This document shows, piece by piece, positions 9,501 to 16,759 of a DNA stretch of 64,000 nucleotides; the stretch's first letter is position 1, and every line of letters begins with the position of its first letter. A program made the position numbers and the translations under genes. The notes below the pieces were generated by a model. That model made no database searches and was not told the origin of the DNA. It saw nothing but the letters and a program-made list of their open reading frames with translations. The DNA comes from Halomonas sp. 1513. Lineage in GTDB: Bacteria; Pseudomonadota; Gammaproteobacteria; Pseudomonadales; Halomonadaceae. The DNA lies in NCBI GenBank assembly GCA_001971685.1, contig CP019326.1, positions 372,001-436,000 of the forward strand, in the 5' to 3' direction.

Positions 9501-11408
9501 GTTTTAGGTAATCCACCGTGGTCTGCCTTGAACTTTAACCTAGAAAGAACTATAGGCGACTTTTCCCCCGAGCTTGTTTTGAAAGATCTGGACGGGGAAG
9601 ATAAGCGGATGTTGGAAGAGGAGATGCTGAGAAAAGATCATGTGTGCCACTCAGTAATGAAGGAGATGGAGAGCACTTCTGGGGCCAGGGCTATTTTGGG
9701 GAGTTTGTCTCAGTACCCCTACTCGTCTTCAATGAAATGCGATTTGTACAAAGGGTTTGCGGAGTTGCAGTTTAGAGTGCTGTCCTCTTCTGGTGTTTCT
9801 GGCCTTCTCCACCAGAACAGCATCTTTGAGGAAGAGAGAGGTGGTCAAATGAGAAAGAAAATCTATGACCATCTTGCTTATCATTTTTCTTTTGTTAACC
9901 AAGAGAAGCTTTTCCCTATCGGTAATACTCGTTCTTATAGCATTAATGTGGTTTTAGCTAAAAGCAGAGGGTTTTGCGGTAAGGCAGTGTTTGGCCTTTA
10001 CCACCCTATTACCATTGATCAATGTTTTTCTAATAGCGAGAATTCTGAGATTGGGAAAAAAGATGTGCATGGAAGGTGGAACAGGCAAGGTTCTGCGGCT
10101 AGAGTGATTGATATAGATAATAGATACCTTGGCTTCGTAAGTGATTTCTTTGAAAAAGGAGAGGAAGGGCAGGACTGGAAGTCAGTAAGACTGGTCGCCT
10201 TCCGGTCTAAAAAAGAGGTTGAAGCTCTTGTTAAGCTTGGCGGGCTTTCCAGAAGTAGTTTATCCTTTGATTCTGGTGAGAGAAGTTTTGATAAGAAAAA
10301 CTGTGCTGAGAGAACCTGTTTTACCAATCTAGATAGCTTTGTTCTTCAGAGTGCTCATATTGGTTTGGCAAATGCTTTCTCTCAGACTCCCAGCAGAATT
10401 TGCAACACTCATCGTGCTTACAAACCCGTAAGCCTTGTTGAGATTAATGAGAAATATTTGCCAAGAACTAATTTCGTTTTGCGTGGAAGTGTTGCTGATC
10501 TACAGTCATCAAAAATTGTAGCCAGGCGTAGAGTCGATAAGGAAGGAGAAAGGACTATTTTGTCAGGCTGGGCGCCGGACATAGCACAGCAGGAAGGGGT
10601 TGTTAATTTTTCTCTTGATAATGACTGTGAGAATCTTTTTTGGTCCGCATTGTTAAGTTCGCTTCCATATGACTACTTTCATAGGGTGATCGGGAAGCCT
10701 GATTTTAGATTAAATGCTCTTAAGAAACTTCCAGCCTTGCAGATGGGCAGTGCGGAGAAAGTTTGTGTATTGGCTCGTGCTGCATGCTTGTTTTCTATTA
10801 TAGAGATATATGAAGATCTTTGGGGGGTAATATGGACGCCTGAGTTTAACTTGTTGAGCTGGGCTTCTGAAAATAAAGTTTTGCCCCGGGATTTCTTCGC
10901 CAACCTCACTCCCGAGTGGCAGCGCCATAACGCCCTGCGTAGCGATTACGCCCGCCGCCAGGCGCTGGTGGAGATCGACGTCCTCGTCGCCCAGGCCCTG
11001 GGCCTCACCCTGGAAGAGCTGCTCACCATCTACCGGGTGCAGTTCCCGGTGATGCGCCAGTACGAAGCCGACACCTGGTACGACCAGAATGGCCGCATCG
11101 TCTTCACCCCCAGCAAGGGCCTCGTCGGTGTCGGCCTGCCCCGCAAGGCCAAGCCCGTCGAGCTGAGAGAGGGCACCCACTACTCCATCGAATCCCCCGA
11201 GCGCACTGACTACGGGATCGCCCTCGGCTGGGAGGACATCAAGGAGATGCAGGAAGGCGTCGTCCGCAAGACCTATGAAGACGACACCCTCCCCGAAGGC
11301 CCCTGGGAAACCACCGTGGAGTACCAGGCCCCGTTCTTCCGCCCGGATCGGGAGGAGGATTATCGGGTGGCGTGGGAGGTTTTTAGCCAGCAGGAAAAGG
11401 GGCAGTAA
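6567..11408 (+). CDS. Eco57I-like class I N6-adenine DNA methyltransferase, DrmMI-like
   Basis: Predicted to methylate adenine in host DNA so that self is told from phage. A long N-terminal region (residues 1-530, not recognised) is followed by the methylase core: SASYYTPEVLTK (about 534), the SAM-binding motif VCEPAMGSAAFLNEA (about 570), FGVDLNPIAVELAEVSLWL (about 628) and the catalytic motif IV with LGNPPW (about 980). The region after motif IV (to about residue 1440) should be the target-recognition domain and is AT-rich, unlike both flanks. At 1613 residues it is long enough for a type IIG fusion, but no nuclease motif is clear. ATG 6567 follows AAAGGAGCAAGAGAAC and is chosen over the weaker start at 6519. 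It lies 84 bases after the SNF2 helicase, so the two are probably one transcript. Confidence 0.8.
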   Translation: MAVQDTAATFIGLTNDNEFFSAHYLAEVFEGDLAETLKAWEAEGEPPHRALRNLHQGYFALRHRLKSERSAVERIRQQRDFFRELMGVLGIPWQPHNREVAANTELPVLAALGDRLWVLGALDPENEGEDPLSLTLDARQFFGEGPHFDALAGQSWYQILDQAVLRQAAPYNENPPRWVLLLSDRQGILVDRYKWSQNRMLRFDWEEILGRRDDRTLKATAVLLHRESLAPDDGQSRLDSLDENSHKHAFAVSDDLKYALRQAIELLGNEAAEQLIEQARSRKEGIYSGQNALDPEQLSRECLRTMYRILFLFYIEARPELGYLPVGDDTWRQGYSLESLRDLEMVRLTTDESRQGRYFHDSLQRMFTLIYEGYRASRQGDQLHQSTANAFTLQGLDSHLFDPARTPLLNRVVFSNATLQQVIQSMSLTRPAKGKKRRGRVSYTQLGINQLGAVYEALLSYRGFFATEELYEVAPKGKNINPDELDTGYFVTRAQLEEFHDDERVYDHVDGRKTLRVHPRGKFIYRMAGRDREKSASYYTPEVLTKSLVKYTLKERLTDELSAHEILNLTVCEPAMGSAAFLNEAVNQLAQAYLARKEQELGQRIPHEDYQQELQRVKMHIADHNVFGVDLNPIAVELAEVSLWLNALSGGHSVPWFGYQLFTGNSLIGARREVYPVRALKKQAKEGYWYNQSPRRLPPETLLTPEGEGARREGEIYHFLLPDPGMVGYSDKVAKQLRPEAFQTIKAWKKAFCAPLDDDEIRTLQSLSDAVDRLWREHTRMLAQDRQRTQDTYALWGQEGGEERHISTQAKDDIRTSGIFNTHARIASPYRRLKLAMDYWCALWFWPLERVDELPDRQKWLFDLNTILNSAGTFAFAPEQESLLGGGDPAEDSAGEDLLAKPVEDLFAADEPQQSLREETRAAREVSNQRGELNLEKLFNTPFFATLRLANDLGEHYRFFHWELAFADLFASRGGFDIVLGNPPWSALNFNLERTIGDFSPELVLKDLDGEDKRMLEEEMLRKDHVCHSVMKEMESTSGARAILGSLSQYPYSSSMKCDLYKGFAELQFRVLSSSGVSGLLHQNSIFEEERGGQMRKKIYDHLAYHFSFVNQEKLFPIGNTRSYSINVVLAKSRGFCGKAVFGLYHPITIDQCFSNSENSEIGKKDVHGRWNRQGSAARVIDIDNRYLGFVSDFFEKGEEGQDWKSVRLVAFRSKKEVEALVKLGGLSRSSLSFDSGERSFDKKNCAERTCFTNLDSFVLQSAHIGLANAFSQTPSRICNTHRAYKPVSLVEINEKYLPRTNFVLRGSVADLQSSKIVARRRVDKEGERTILSGWAPDIAQQEGVVNFSLDNDCENLFWSALLSSLPYDYFHRVIGKPDFRLNALKKLPALQMGSAEKVCVLARAACLFSIIEIYEDLWGVIWTPEFNLLSWASENKVLPRDFFANLTPEWQRHNALRSDYARRQALVEIDVLVAQALGLTLEELLTIYRVQFPVMRQYEADTWYDQNGRIVFTPSKGLVGVGLPRKAKPVELREGTHYSIESPERTDYGIALGWEDIKEMQEGVVRKTYEDDTLPEGPWETTVEYQAPFFRPDREEDYRVAWEVFSQQEKGQ
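9500..10890 (+). other. AT-rich target-recognition segment inside the methyltransferase gene
   Basis: Codon use flips from strongly GC-ending to AT-rich right at the codons of the NPPW motif (about 9510-9525) and flips back at about 10,890, where GC-rich codons resume, all without breaking the reading frame. In Eco57I-type enzymes the part after motif IV contains the target-recognition domain. The simplest reading is that this cassette was exchanged by recombination, changing the methylated sequence. The composition change is visible; the exchange is inferred. Confidence 0.65.
11081..11377 (+). repeat. Direct repeat copy 1: 3' end of the methyltransferase gene
   Basis: Coding sequence for the last part of the methyltransferase, from DQNGRIVFTPSKGLVG to REEDYRVAWE. 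A closely similar copy lies at 13470-13778. The copies are nearly identical over long stretches, differ at scattered third positions, and the second has a 12-base insertion (residues TSQN). Together they bracket the DUF262 gene. Confidence 0.9.
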
Positions 11409-11411
11409 CCA

Positions 11412-13376
11412 ATGAGGTCATCGGCAACAGATAATCAGGTCATTCAGTCGCTTACATCCTTGGCTGCGTTATTTCCCGGTCGCTACTTTCGGGTGCCGGA
11501 TTATCAGCGTGGGTATGCCTGGGAGGCCTCTCAGGTTAAGGCGCTCCTGGATGATCTCGAGGTTCTGGAATCATCGAAAAGCAGCGGGCTTCACTATACC
11601 GGTACTCTGGTGCTAGTTCCCAGCTCGGACCACGCGGACGAGTATCCTGTATTCGATATCGTCGATGGTCAGCAACGCCTCACTACACTGACAATGTTGA
11701 TGAATGCTTTGGTGGCTATTGTTGAAGAACGCGCAGGGTTGGCTTGCGGCGAATCTGATCTTCATCAGTTGTATCTTGATCGAGGTTCGAGGTTGAAGGG
11801 TTACCAGCCGGCTCTGATGCTTAACAAGGACATTGAGGAATTTTTTAGGGCGTTGTTAAAGGGAGAGACTGAGAAAGAGACTATCGAGTATCTATCTCAG
11901 AAACGGCTATTGGAAGCCTATAACCAGATTGTCGATTGGACTCGACGCAAAGCATCCTGCGAGGATGAGGCCCGCGATTGGCTTGATATTGTCACTACGC
12001 GTTTGGGCATGATTGCCTATCAGCCCCAAAATGCTGAAGAAGCTGGCATGATGTTCGAGGTGATCAATAACCGCGGAAAGCCATTGACTGAGCTGGAGAA
12101 GGTCAAAAATTATCTGATCTACTATGCGATCAAAAAACAATACCGAGGCTTGCAGGATACGATCAACGCGCAGTGGGGGCGAGTTCTCAGAAACCTTGCT
12201 CTCGCACATCACATGTCGGATATTGATAATCAACAGCTTTTGCGGTCGGCTGTTATCGTTTATTTTGGTTTCAGAAAACATGAGAGCAATGCGGCCTATA
12301 ATAAACTTAAATCTGTTTTTTCGCTGAAAAATGGTGGTAGTGCTGGTGCAACGAAACTGGATGAATTTGTCGTTTTTCTGTCGGACTGTTCTCGTTACTA
12401 CGAGTTGCTGTTCAATCAAAATTCGCAGCATAGGTCTGCTTTCTTTGGCGGGAAAACTGCGCTCGCCGATGTCGTTGATCTAATTAGGGTTCAAACAGCA
12501 CACTCAGGGGTGCTGCCTTTGTTTCTTTGTAGCATGTGGATGTTCGATAAAAAGAAAATTACCGCCGTTCATTTGCTTGATCTGCTTGAAGCGATCGAGC
12601 GGGTCAATTTTCGTGTCTATATGCTTCCGGTTGGAGGGGCCCGTTCAGACAGCGGCCACGGGCAGCTTTTCAATATTGCGCATACCTTTTATGACCGGGT
12701 GGCAAATACCACCAATTTTGATGCCATTGATGATGCGGTCAAGTCATGTAATGAATCGTTAATCGGTTTTGTGAAATCCTATGGTCACAAAACTCTGGAG
12801 GCTTTCAAAGACTCCTTCAGGTTGAAAGAGAGTGATCAGAATATGGATTTCGCATCCTGGCGTGGTTTGCGTTACTTTCTCGCAAATTATGAGCAAACGC
12901 TGGATCCGACTCGCACCAGCAGTATCGATTTACAGCTTAAGGCAAACAAGGCTAGCCGGCATAACGACTATGCTCAGATTGAGCACATCTACGCAAGACA
13001 CTGTAGCTTTACTGGTCCTGATTCGATACAAGCCAGCCATCAAAAGCGCAGGCTAGGCAACCTGATGTTGCTGGAGTGGGGGGTAAACGCCAGCTTCAGT
13101 AACAAGCCTATTGAAGAAAAACTGAAACATCTTAAAGAAAATGACATTGCTGCCAAAAGAGCGGTCTTGGCCCAAACCGCCGCAGTGATTAATGATTTCA
13201 ATAAGGTCTTTGGCGAAGCATCAAAGCCGGTTAGTTCGGATGTGCAGGATGCACAACGTTTTAACAAATATGTCTTGCTGATAGATCGAATTGAAGACCG
13301 CTTGATCAGCTTTGCGGGGAAACGTTGGTCGTTTGAGCCTGAAATGGAAGATAGCTCGGGGATTGAAAGTGACTAA
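11412..13376 (+). CDS. DUF262/DUF1524 protein, single-chain GmrSD-like restriction nuclease
   Basis: Type IV-like restriction enzyme candidate. The N-terminal DUF262 domain has FRVPDYQRGYAWE (about residues 27-39) and the nucleotide-binding signature DIVDGQQRLTTL (about 81-92). Near the C-terminus IEHIYARH (about 522) and LGNLMLLEWGVN (about 548) mark the DUF1524 His-Me finger nuclease. GmrS and GmrD functions are therefore in one 654-residue chain, as in many GmrSD-family proteins that attack modified phage DNA. It starts three bases after the methyltransferase stop, behind an AGGAAAAGGGG stretch, so translation is probably linked. Its composition is clearly less GC-rich than the methyltransferase ends on both sides, and it lies between the two copies of a 0.3-kb direct repeat, so it is likely a later insertion. 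Confidence 0.85.
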   Translation: MRSSATDNQVIQSLTSLAALFPGRYFRVPDYQRGYAWEASQVKALLDDLEVLESSKSSGLHYTGTLVLVPSSDHADEYPVFDIVDGQQRLTTLTMLMNALVAIVEERAGLACGESDLHQLYLDRGSRLKGYQPALMLNKDIEEFFRALLKGETEKETIEYLSQKRLLEAYNQIVDWTRRKASCEDEARDWLDIVTTRLGMIAYQPQNAEEAGMMFEVINNRGKPLTELEKVKNYLIYYAIKKQYRGLQDTINAQWGRVLRNLALAHHMSDIDNQQLLRSAVIVYFGFRKHESNAAYNKLKSVFSLKNGGSAGATKLDEFVVFLSDCSRYYELLFNQNSQHRSAFFGGKTALADVVDLIRVQTAHSGVLPLFLCSMWMFDKKKITAVHLLDLLEAIERVNFRVYMLPVGGARSDSGHGQLFNIAHTFYDRVANTTNFDAIDDAVKSCNESLIGFVKSYGHKTLEAFKDSFRLKESDQNMDFASWRGLRYFLANYEQTLDPTRTSSIDLQLKANKASRHNDYAQIEHIYARHCSFTGPDSIQASHQKRRLGNLMLLEWGVNASFSNKPIEEKLKHLKENDIAAKRAVLAQTAAVINDFNKVFGEASKPVSSDVQDAQRFNKYVLLIDRIEDRLISFAGKRWSFEPEMEDSSGIESD

Positions 13377-13803
13377 TTTGGATTTTTCTCCTACTGGAAA
13401 TGGTCGAAAAGGGATTTTATCCGGGCTCAGTGGTGATGACATCCACAAGTTCGCAACCGAGCTGCCCCACGATCAGAACGGTTGCATTGTCTTCATCCCC
13501 AGCAAGGGCCTCGTCGGCGTCGGCCTGTCCCGCAAGGCCAAACCAGCCGAGTTGAAGAAGGTCACCCACTACTCCATCGAATCCCCCGAGCGTACCGACA
13601 CTTCACAAAACTACGGCATCGCCCTCGGCTGGGAGGACATGAAGGAAATCCAGGAAGGTGTCGTCCGCAAGACCTATGAAGACGACACCCTCCCCGACAG
13701 CCCCTGGGAAACCACCGTGGAATACAAGGCCCCGTTCTTCCGCCCGGATCGGGAGGAGGATTATCGGGTGGCATGGGGGACTTTTGAGAAGGAGAGTGCA
13801 TGA
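13369..13803 (+). pseudogene. Remnant: duplicated C-terminal end of a DrmMI-like methyltransferase
   Basis: From about residue 34 on, this 144-residue frame is a second version of the methyltransferase C-terminus (SKGLVGVGL, THYSIESPERTD, VRKTYEDDTLP, FFRPDREEDYRVAW). No catalytic or SAM-binding motif is present. The first 30 residues are unrelated to the full-length enzyme. A GTG at 13369 overlaps the end of the DUF262 gene and could start a short protein. More likely the fragment was left when the DUF262 gene was inserted or recombined in. The differences from copy 1 suggest it comes from a diverged allele. Its stop overlaps the start of the zinc-finger gene. Confidence 0.75.
13470..13778 (+). 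repeat. Direct repeat copy 2: 3' end of a methyltransferase gene
   Basis: Second copy of the segment at 11081-11377, with a 12-base insertion after the codons for ESPERTD. It is GC-rich, whereas the DUF262 gene between the copies is not. Repeat plus insert gives the footprint of a recombination event at the 3' end of the methyltransferase gene. Confidence 0.9.
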
Positions 13804-14648
13804 TGTCTGATGCTCTGCATGTGCCCGCCAACCCTCGAACATCACATACGGCTCCCGAGATGACGGAGTGCCCGGTTTGTGATGTTGCGCTGAACAAGAA
13901 GAACTTGAGCAAGCATGTCAGGAAGGTGCATGGGGAGGGTAGTTCTTCAAGATCTGCCGGTAGCGCTGCACGGGGTGGGGCTGCACCGAGCCTGGCGGAT
14001 TCCTACGAAGAACAGAGAAAGAAAGAGTTTGTTGATGCGCAAAGGAAACCACAAGTTGGCAAGGTTAACGCTACCAGTTGGAGGCCCGCTGACTACGAAT
14101 CAGAAGGGCCGAGAAAGGTAAAAGTCAACAAGAAATACTACAAGTGCTGGCAGTGTGGGAAGCTCTTGACTAAGGCCTCTACTGCGAACCACCTTTTGAA
14201 AAAGCATGGCATTCGCCCGAAAGATCCGGATTCGGCACATTTCTGGTATTATGACGAGGTGATAAAGGTACAGTATCGCGAAAAGCCAGCTGTATCACCC
14301 TTAGCTAAAAAGCCGAGAAAGAAGCCGGAGGTCGACTGGCGAAAAGAAGTCGACAGACTTTCAATGTTTAACCAGCCGAATCGCAAGACTAAGACTGTGA
14401 CATGCCCTGTCTGTTCCGCAACTCTAAAAGCCACAAACGTCAAGAAGCACTTCAACAAGGTGCACATGGAGTTGCTTCAGGTTCATGGGAGGCTCAAGCA
14501 AGAAAGCGCTTCTGTCGACTCAAGCGTGAGTGCTAAAAAGAAAAACATTGAGATAAAGCCAGAGTATGAATACTCGGAGGATGTATTCGACAGAGCGAAG
14601 GTCTATCAAGGTGGGGCTTATGGCCTTGGTAAGAGCAGAAAACACTGA
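13800..14648 (+). CDS. Protein with three C2H2 zinc fingers
   Basis: The protein has three evenly spread fingers of identical spacing, C-x2-C-x11-H-x4-H. They begin with CPVCDVALNKK (about residues 23-43), CWQCGKLLTK (about 116-137) and CPVCSATLKA (about 202-222). The linkers are basic and rich in Lys and Ser. This suggests a nucleic-acid-binding protein; tandem C2H2 fingers are common in eukaryotes but rare in bacteria. No nuclease or other enzymatic motif is seen. ATG 13800 overlaps the stop of the methyltransferase remnant (ATGATG) behind GAAGGAGAG, so in an earlier arrangement it would have been coupled to an intact methyltransferase gene. It may help the defence system recognise DNA. Function is otherwise unknown. 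Confidence 0.75.
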   Translation: MMSDALHVPANPRTSHTAPEMTECPVCDVALNKKNLSKHVRKVHGEGSSSRSAGSAARGGAAPSLADSYEEQRKKEFVDAQRKPQVGKVNATSWRPADYESEGPRKVKVNKKYYKCWQCGKLLTKASTANHLLKKHGIRPKDPDSAHFWYYDEVIKVQYREKPAVSPLAKKPRKKPEVDWRKEVDRLSMFNQPNRKTKTVTCPVCSATLKATNVKKHFNKVHMELLQVHGRLKQESASVDSSVSAKKKNIEIKPEYEYSEDVFDRAKVYQGGAYGLGKSRKH

Positions 14649-14760
14649 CATTTGTAATCGGTCATGAGGAATTTGGCACGAGCCAAATGCCGTGGTCAAG
14701 ATGGTTGCGGTCAAGGAAGGCAGCCAAGCGCTGCCATAAAAAAGCAAGAAAGGAACTGAA

Positions 14761-15231
14761 ATGAAGCTGATCAAGACCATCGCAGCGCTCGCGCTCCTGG
14801 CCATCATGACTGGCTGTGCCTCCGTCAACATGGCGCCTCAGCAGGAGTCGGCCGCCGCCAAGGAGTTTACCTACCCGGACGGTGGGAAGGCGGGGGTCTA
14901 TGTGTTCCGCAAGGACACTCCCTTTGGTGCCGCCCTGAAGAAGGACATCTGGATCAATGGCGAATGCATCGGTGAAAGCGCCCGCGGTATCATCTTCTAC
15001 CACCAGTTGGAAGGCGGCCAGGAGCATGAGATTGCGACTGAATCGGAGTTCTCGCACAACACCATGACCCTGTTCGCCGAGGCTGGAAACAACTATTTCG
15101 TCGAGCAGTACATCCGCATGGGTGCTTTTGTTGGCGGTGCCAACATGCGTCAACACGACGAAGAGAGTGGCATGCGGGAAGTAAGCAAGCTCGACCTGGC
15201 GGCAAATGGCAAATGCAGCCGTGAGCTGTAG
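14761..15231 (+). CDS. DUF2846 lipoprotein
   Basis: A 156-residue secreted protein. The N-terminus is a lipoprotein signal peptide (MKLIKTIAALALLAIMTGC) with Cys19 as the lipidated residue. The body carries a DUF2846-type pattern, with GVYVFRKDTPFGA, IWINGECIGE and NNYFVEQYIRMGAF. DUF2846 proteins are small outer-membrane-directed lipoproteins of unknown function. GC-rich codon use sets it apart from the Zorya genes that follow and makes it look like a chromosomal gene carried along. The 112-base gap upstream contains two short hairpins (14671-14688 and 14719-14735) without a T-run. An 8-bp GC hairpin (15241-15264) follows the gene. Confidence 0.75.
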   Translation: MKLIKTIAALALLAIMTGCASVNMAPQQESAAAKEFTYPDGGKAGVYVFRKDTPFGAALKKDIWINGECIGESARGIIFYHQLEGGQEHEIATESEFSHNTMTLFAEAGNNYFVEQYIRMGAFVGGANMRQHDEESGMREVSKLDLAANGKCSREL

Positions 15232-15283
15232 ATGTGCAAAGGGCGCCGCCATTGTACGGCGCCCATCGATGGCGGAGGACGAC

Positions 15284-15709
15284 ATGAAGGAGTATAAGGT
15301 CTACCACTACCCCGAGAGCCGGCACGAAGCCGTCAAGCAGGGCTGGTCTCGGCCAGGCTTCTTCCGTCCCACCTGGGCCATGATCAAGGAGATGTGGAGC
15401 CTTGGTGGCAGCGTGCTGGTCGCCGTGATCGTGCTCGCCATGTTTCCTGTCGACTCCGCCATCGGTGCCCTGGCCACCCTAATCTCATTCACAATCTATC
15501 TCGCCTGTGGCGTCAACAACTGCTGGCGCGAAAAGAACCTCAAGAACCGTGGCTATGATCATGTGGATATCGTCTCGGCATCGAATTCCGAGGGAGCCGT
15601 GGCACTGTACTTAAAAAATCTGATTAATTTAATTTGTACACTGATGGTTGTGAAAAATATCAAGGTCGTTTCTCTGAGGAATGCTAGATGTCATTTTTTG
15701 GTGATTTGA
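15284..15709 (+). CDS. DUF2628 small membrane protein, C-terminus cut by a composition junction
   Basis: The start ATG 15284 has GGCGGAGGAC upstream. YKVYHYPESRHEAVKQGWSR and FFRPTWAMIKEMW, a hydrophobic pair of segments and NNCWREKNLKNRGYDHV fit the DUF2628 family of small inner-membrane proteins, role unknown. The GC-rich gene runs into AT-rich sequence at about 15,612 (after GAVALYLK). The last 30 residues are encoded by that AT-rich DNA and look unlike the rest, so the original C-terminus was probably lost when the Zorya cassette arrived. The frame overlaps the next gene by 22 bases. Confidence 0.65.
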   Translation: MKEYKVYHYPESRHEAVKQGWSRPGFFRPTWAMIKEMWSLGGSVLVAVIVLAMFPVDSAIGALATLISFTIYLACGVNNCWREKNLKNRGYDHVDIVSASNSEGAVALYLKNLINLICTLMVVKNIKVVSLRNARCHFLVI

Positions 15710-16737
15710 GAAGAACCACAAAAGCGACTGTTGGAACCGTCAGTAAGGGAGTAGAGCTGCTGACTTTTGCAGCTGAAGAGCTGAATAAAGGCGCCGGTGT
15801 TTTAGTCCTTAAGTCTGAGTGCTATCGGCTCGAGACTGAGCTGCGTAGCTTGAAAAATCATAAGGCACCTTCGCCTGAGCTTGGTGAAGTTAGAAGACAG
15901 CTGGTCGAAGCATACCAGCGGGCCCTCCCTGAGGTTAGTGACTTTGATCGTCGGAGCATTTCATCAAAGCTCGAAGCTTTACTTGCTGAGGACGGCTGGG
16001 CTGAAATTGCATGTGTTGTTGCTAGAATAAAATCCCAAAGGCGATCTCTAGAGAATTCGGGAAACTGGTCGCCAGCATCGAAGATTCGTGCACTTAATGC
16101 GCTGAGATCAGATTATTTATTGACTGCTTGCTTAGCTGAAAAAATGTCTGATAAAGCTTTGGCTGAGGATTCAAGAAAGAGAATTGGTGAGATTAACACT
16201 GATGTTGTTGAAATTGAGAAATTGAGATATGAAGTGATATTGGAAGAGTTCTCATCCGGTCGCCAAAAGAGTGTCATAAGAAAATATGACGGTACTTTCC
16301 ACGGAGTTTCGGAGTATTGGTACGAAAATGGTGGGCTATGGAAGAGGATGTGCTATCAGAACGGCAGACCAGATGGTCGTTGTGCACTGTTTAGAGAAGA
16401 TGGAACTACATTGATAGAGATTGATGTTGATCAGTCAGCCTCGAGGATGGCTCAAAAAGTTTATTTGGGCGACGGAAGAAAGATAGTTGAAGGTTTTTTG
16501 TCTCGTGGAAGTGGTGAAATTTCAGTCTGGCTCTGGAATGGTGTTTTTTTAGGGGTTGCTAGATATTCTGATGGCCGAATTTGTAGGATTGCTTTTATTC
16601 TTGGCCTCTTGGTAAGACCCAAAGTTTGGGTCTCCTTCTTTCGAGCTTATAAAGATAAGGGTGTGCGTGAAAGATTTGATGAAATGTCAAGCGCGATAAA
16701 TGAGTACGCTATTTTTTCTGATGAATTTTCTAGATAA
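15688..16737 (+). CDS. Unknown protein with MORN/YwqK-like repeats, upstream of zorA
   Basis: A 349-residue AT-rich gene behind GAGG and 23 bases before zorA, so probably transcribed with it. The first half is helical (residues 20-190). The middle has MORN/YwqK-like motifs: YDGTFHGVSEYWYENGGLWK, YQNGRPDGRCALFREDGT and a weaker VYLGDGRKIVEGFLSRGSG. A hydrophobic stretch lies near residue 295. It is not a known core component of type II Zorya (zorA, zorB, zorE). It could be an accessory or unrelated cargo brought in with the cassette. The MORN-like reading is by eye and moderate. Confidence 0.55.
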   Translation: MSFFGDLRRTTKATVGTVSKGVELLTFAAEELNKGAGVLVLKSECYRLETELRSLKNHKAPSPELGEVRRQLVEAYQRALPEVSDFDRRSISSKLEALLAEDGWAEIACVVARIKSQRRSLENSGNWSPASKIRALNALRSDYLLTACLAEKMSDKALAEDSRKRIGEINTDVVEIEKLRYEVILEEFSSGRQKSVIRKYDGTFHGVSEYWYENGGLWKRMCYQNGRPDGRCALFREDGTTLIEIDVDQSASRMAQKVYLGDGRKIVEGFLSRGSGEISVWLWNGVFLGVARYSDGRICRIAFILGLLVRPKVWVSFFRAYKDKGVRERFDEMSSAINEYAIFSDEFSR

Positions 16738-16759
16738 ACCATGAGATTCGGAGATTTTT

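Noticed and set aside
14671..14735. Two short hairpins before the DUF2846 gene as terminators
   Set aside because: Neither is followed by a T-run on the strand that would need it; stems are only 6-7 bp.
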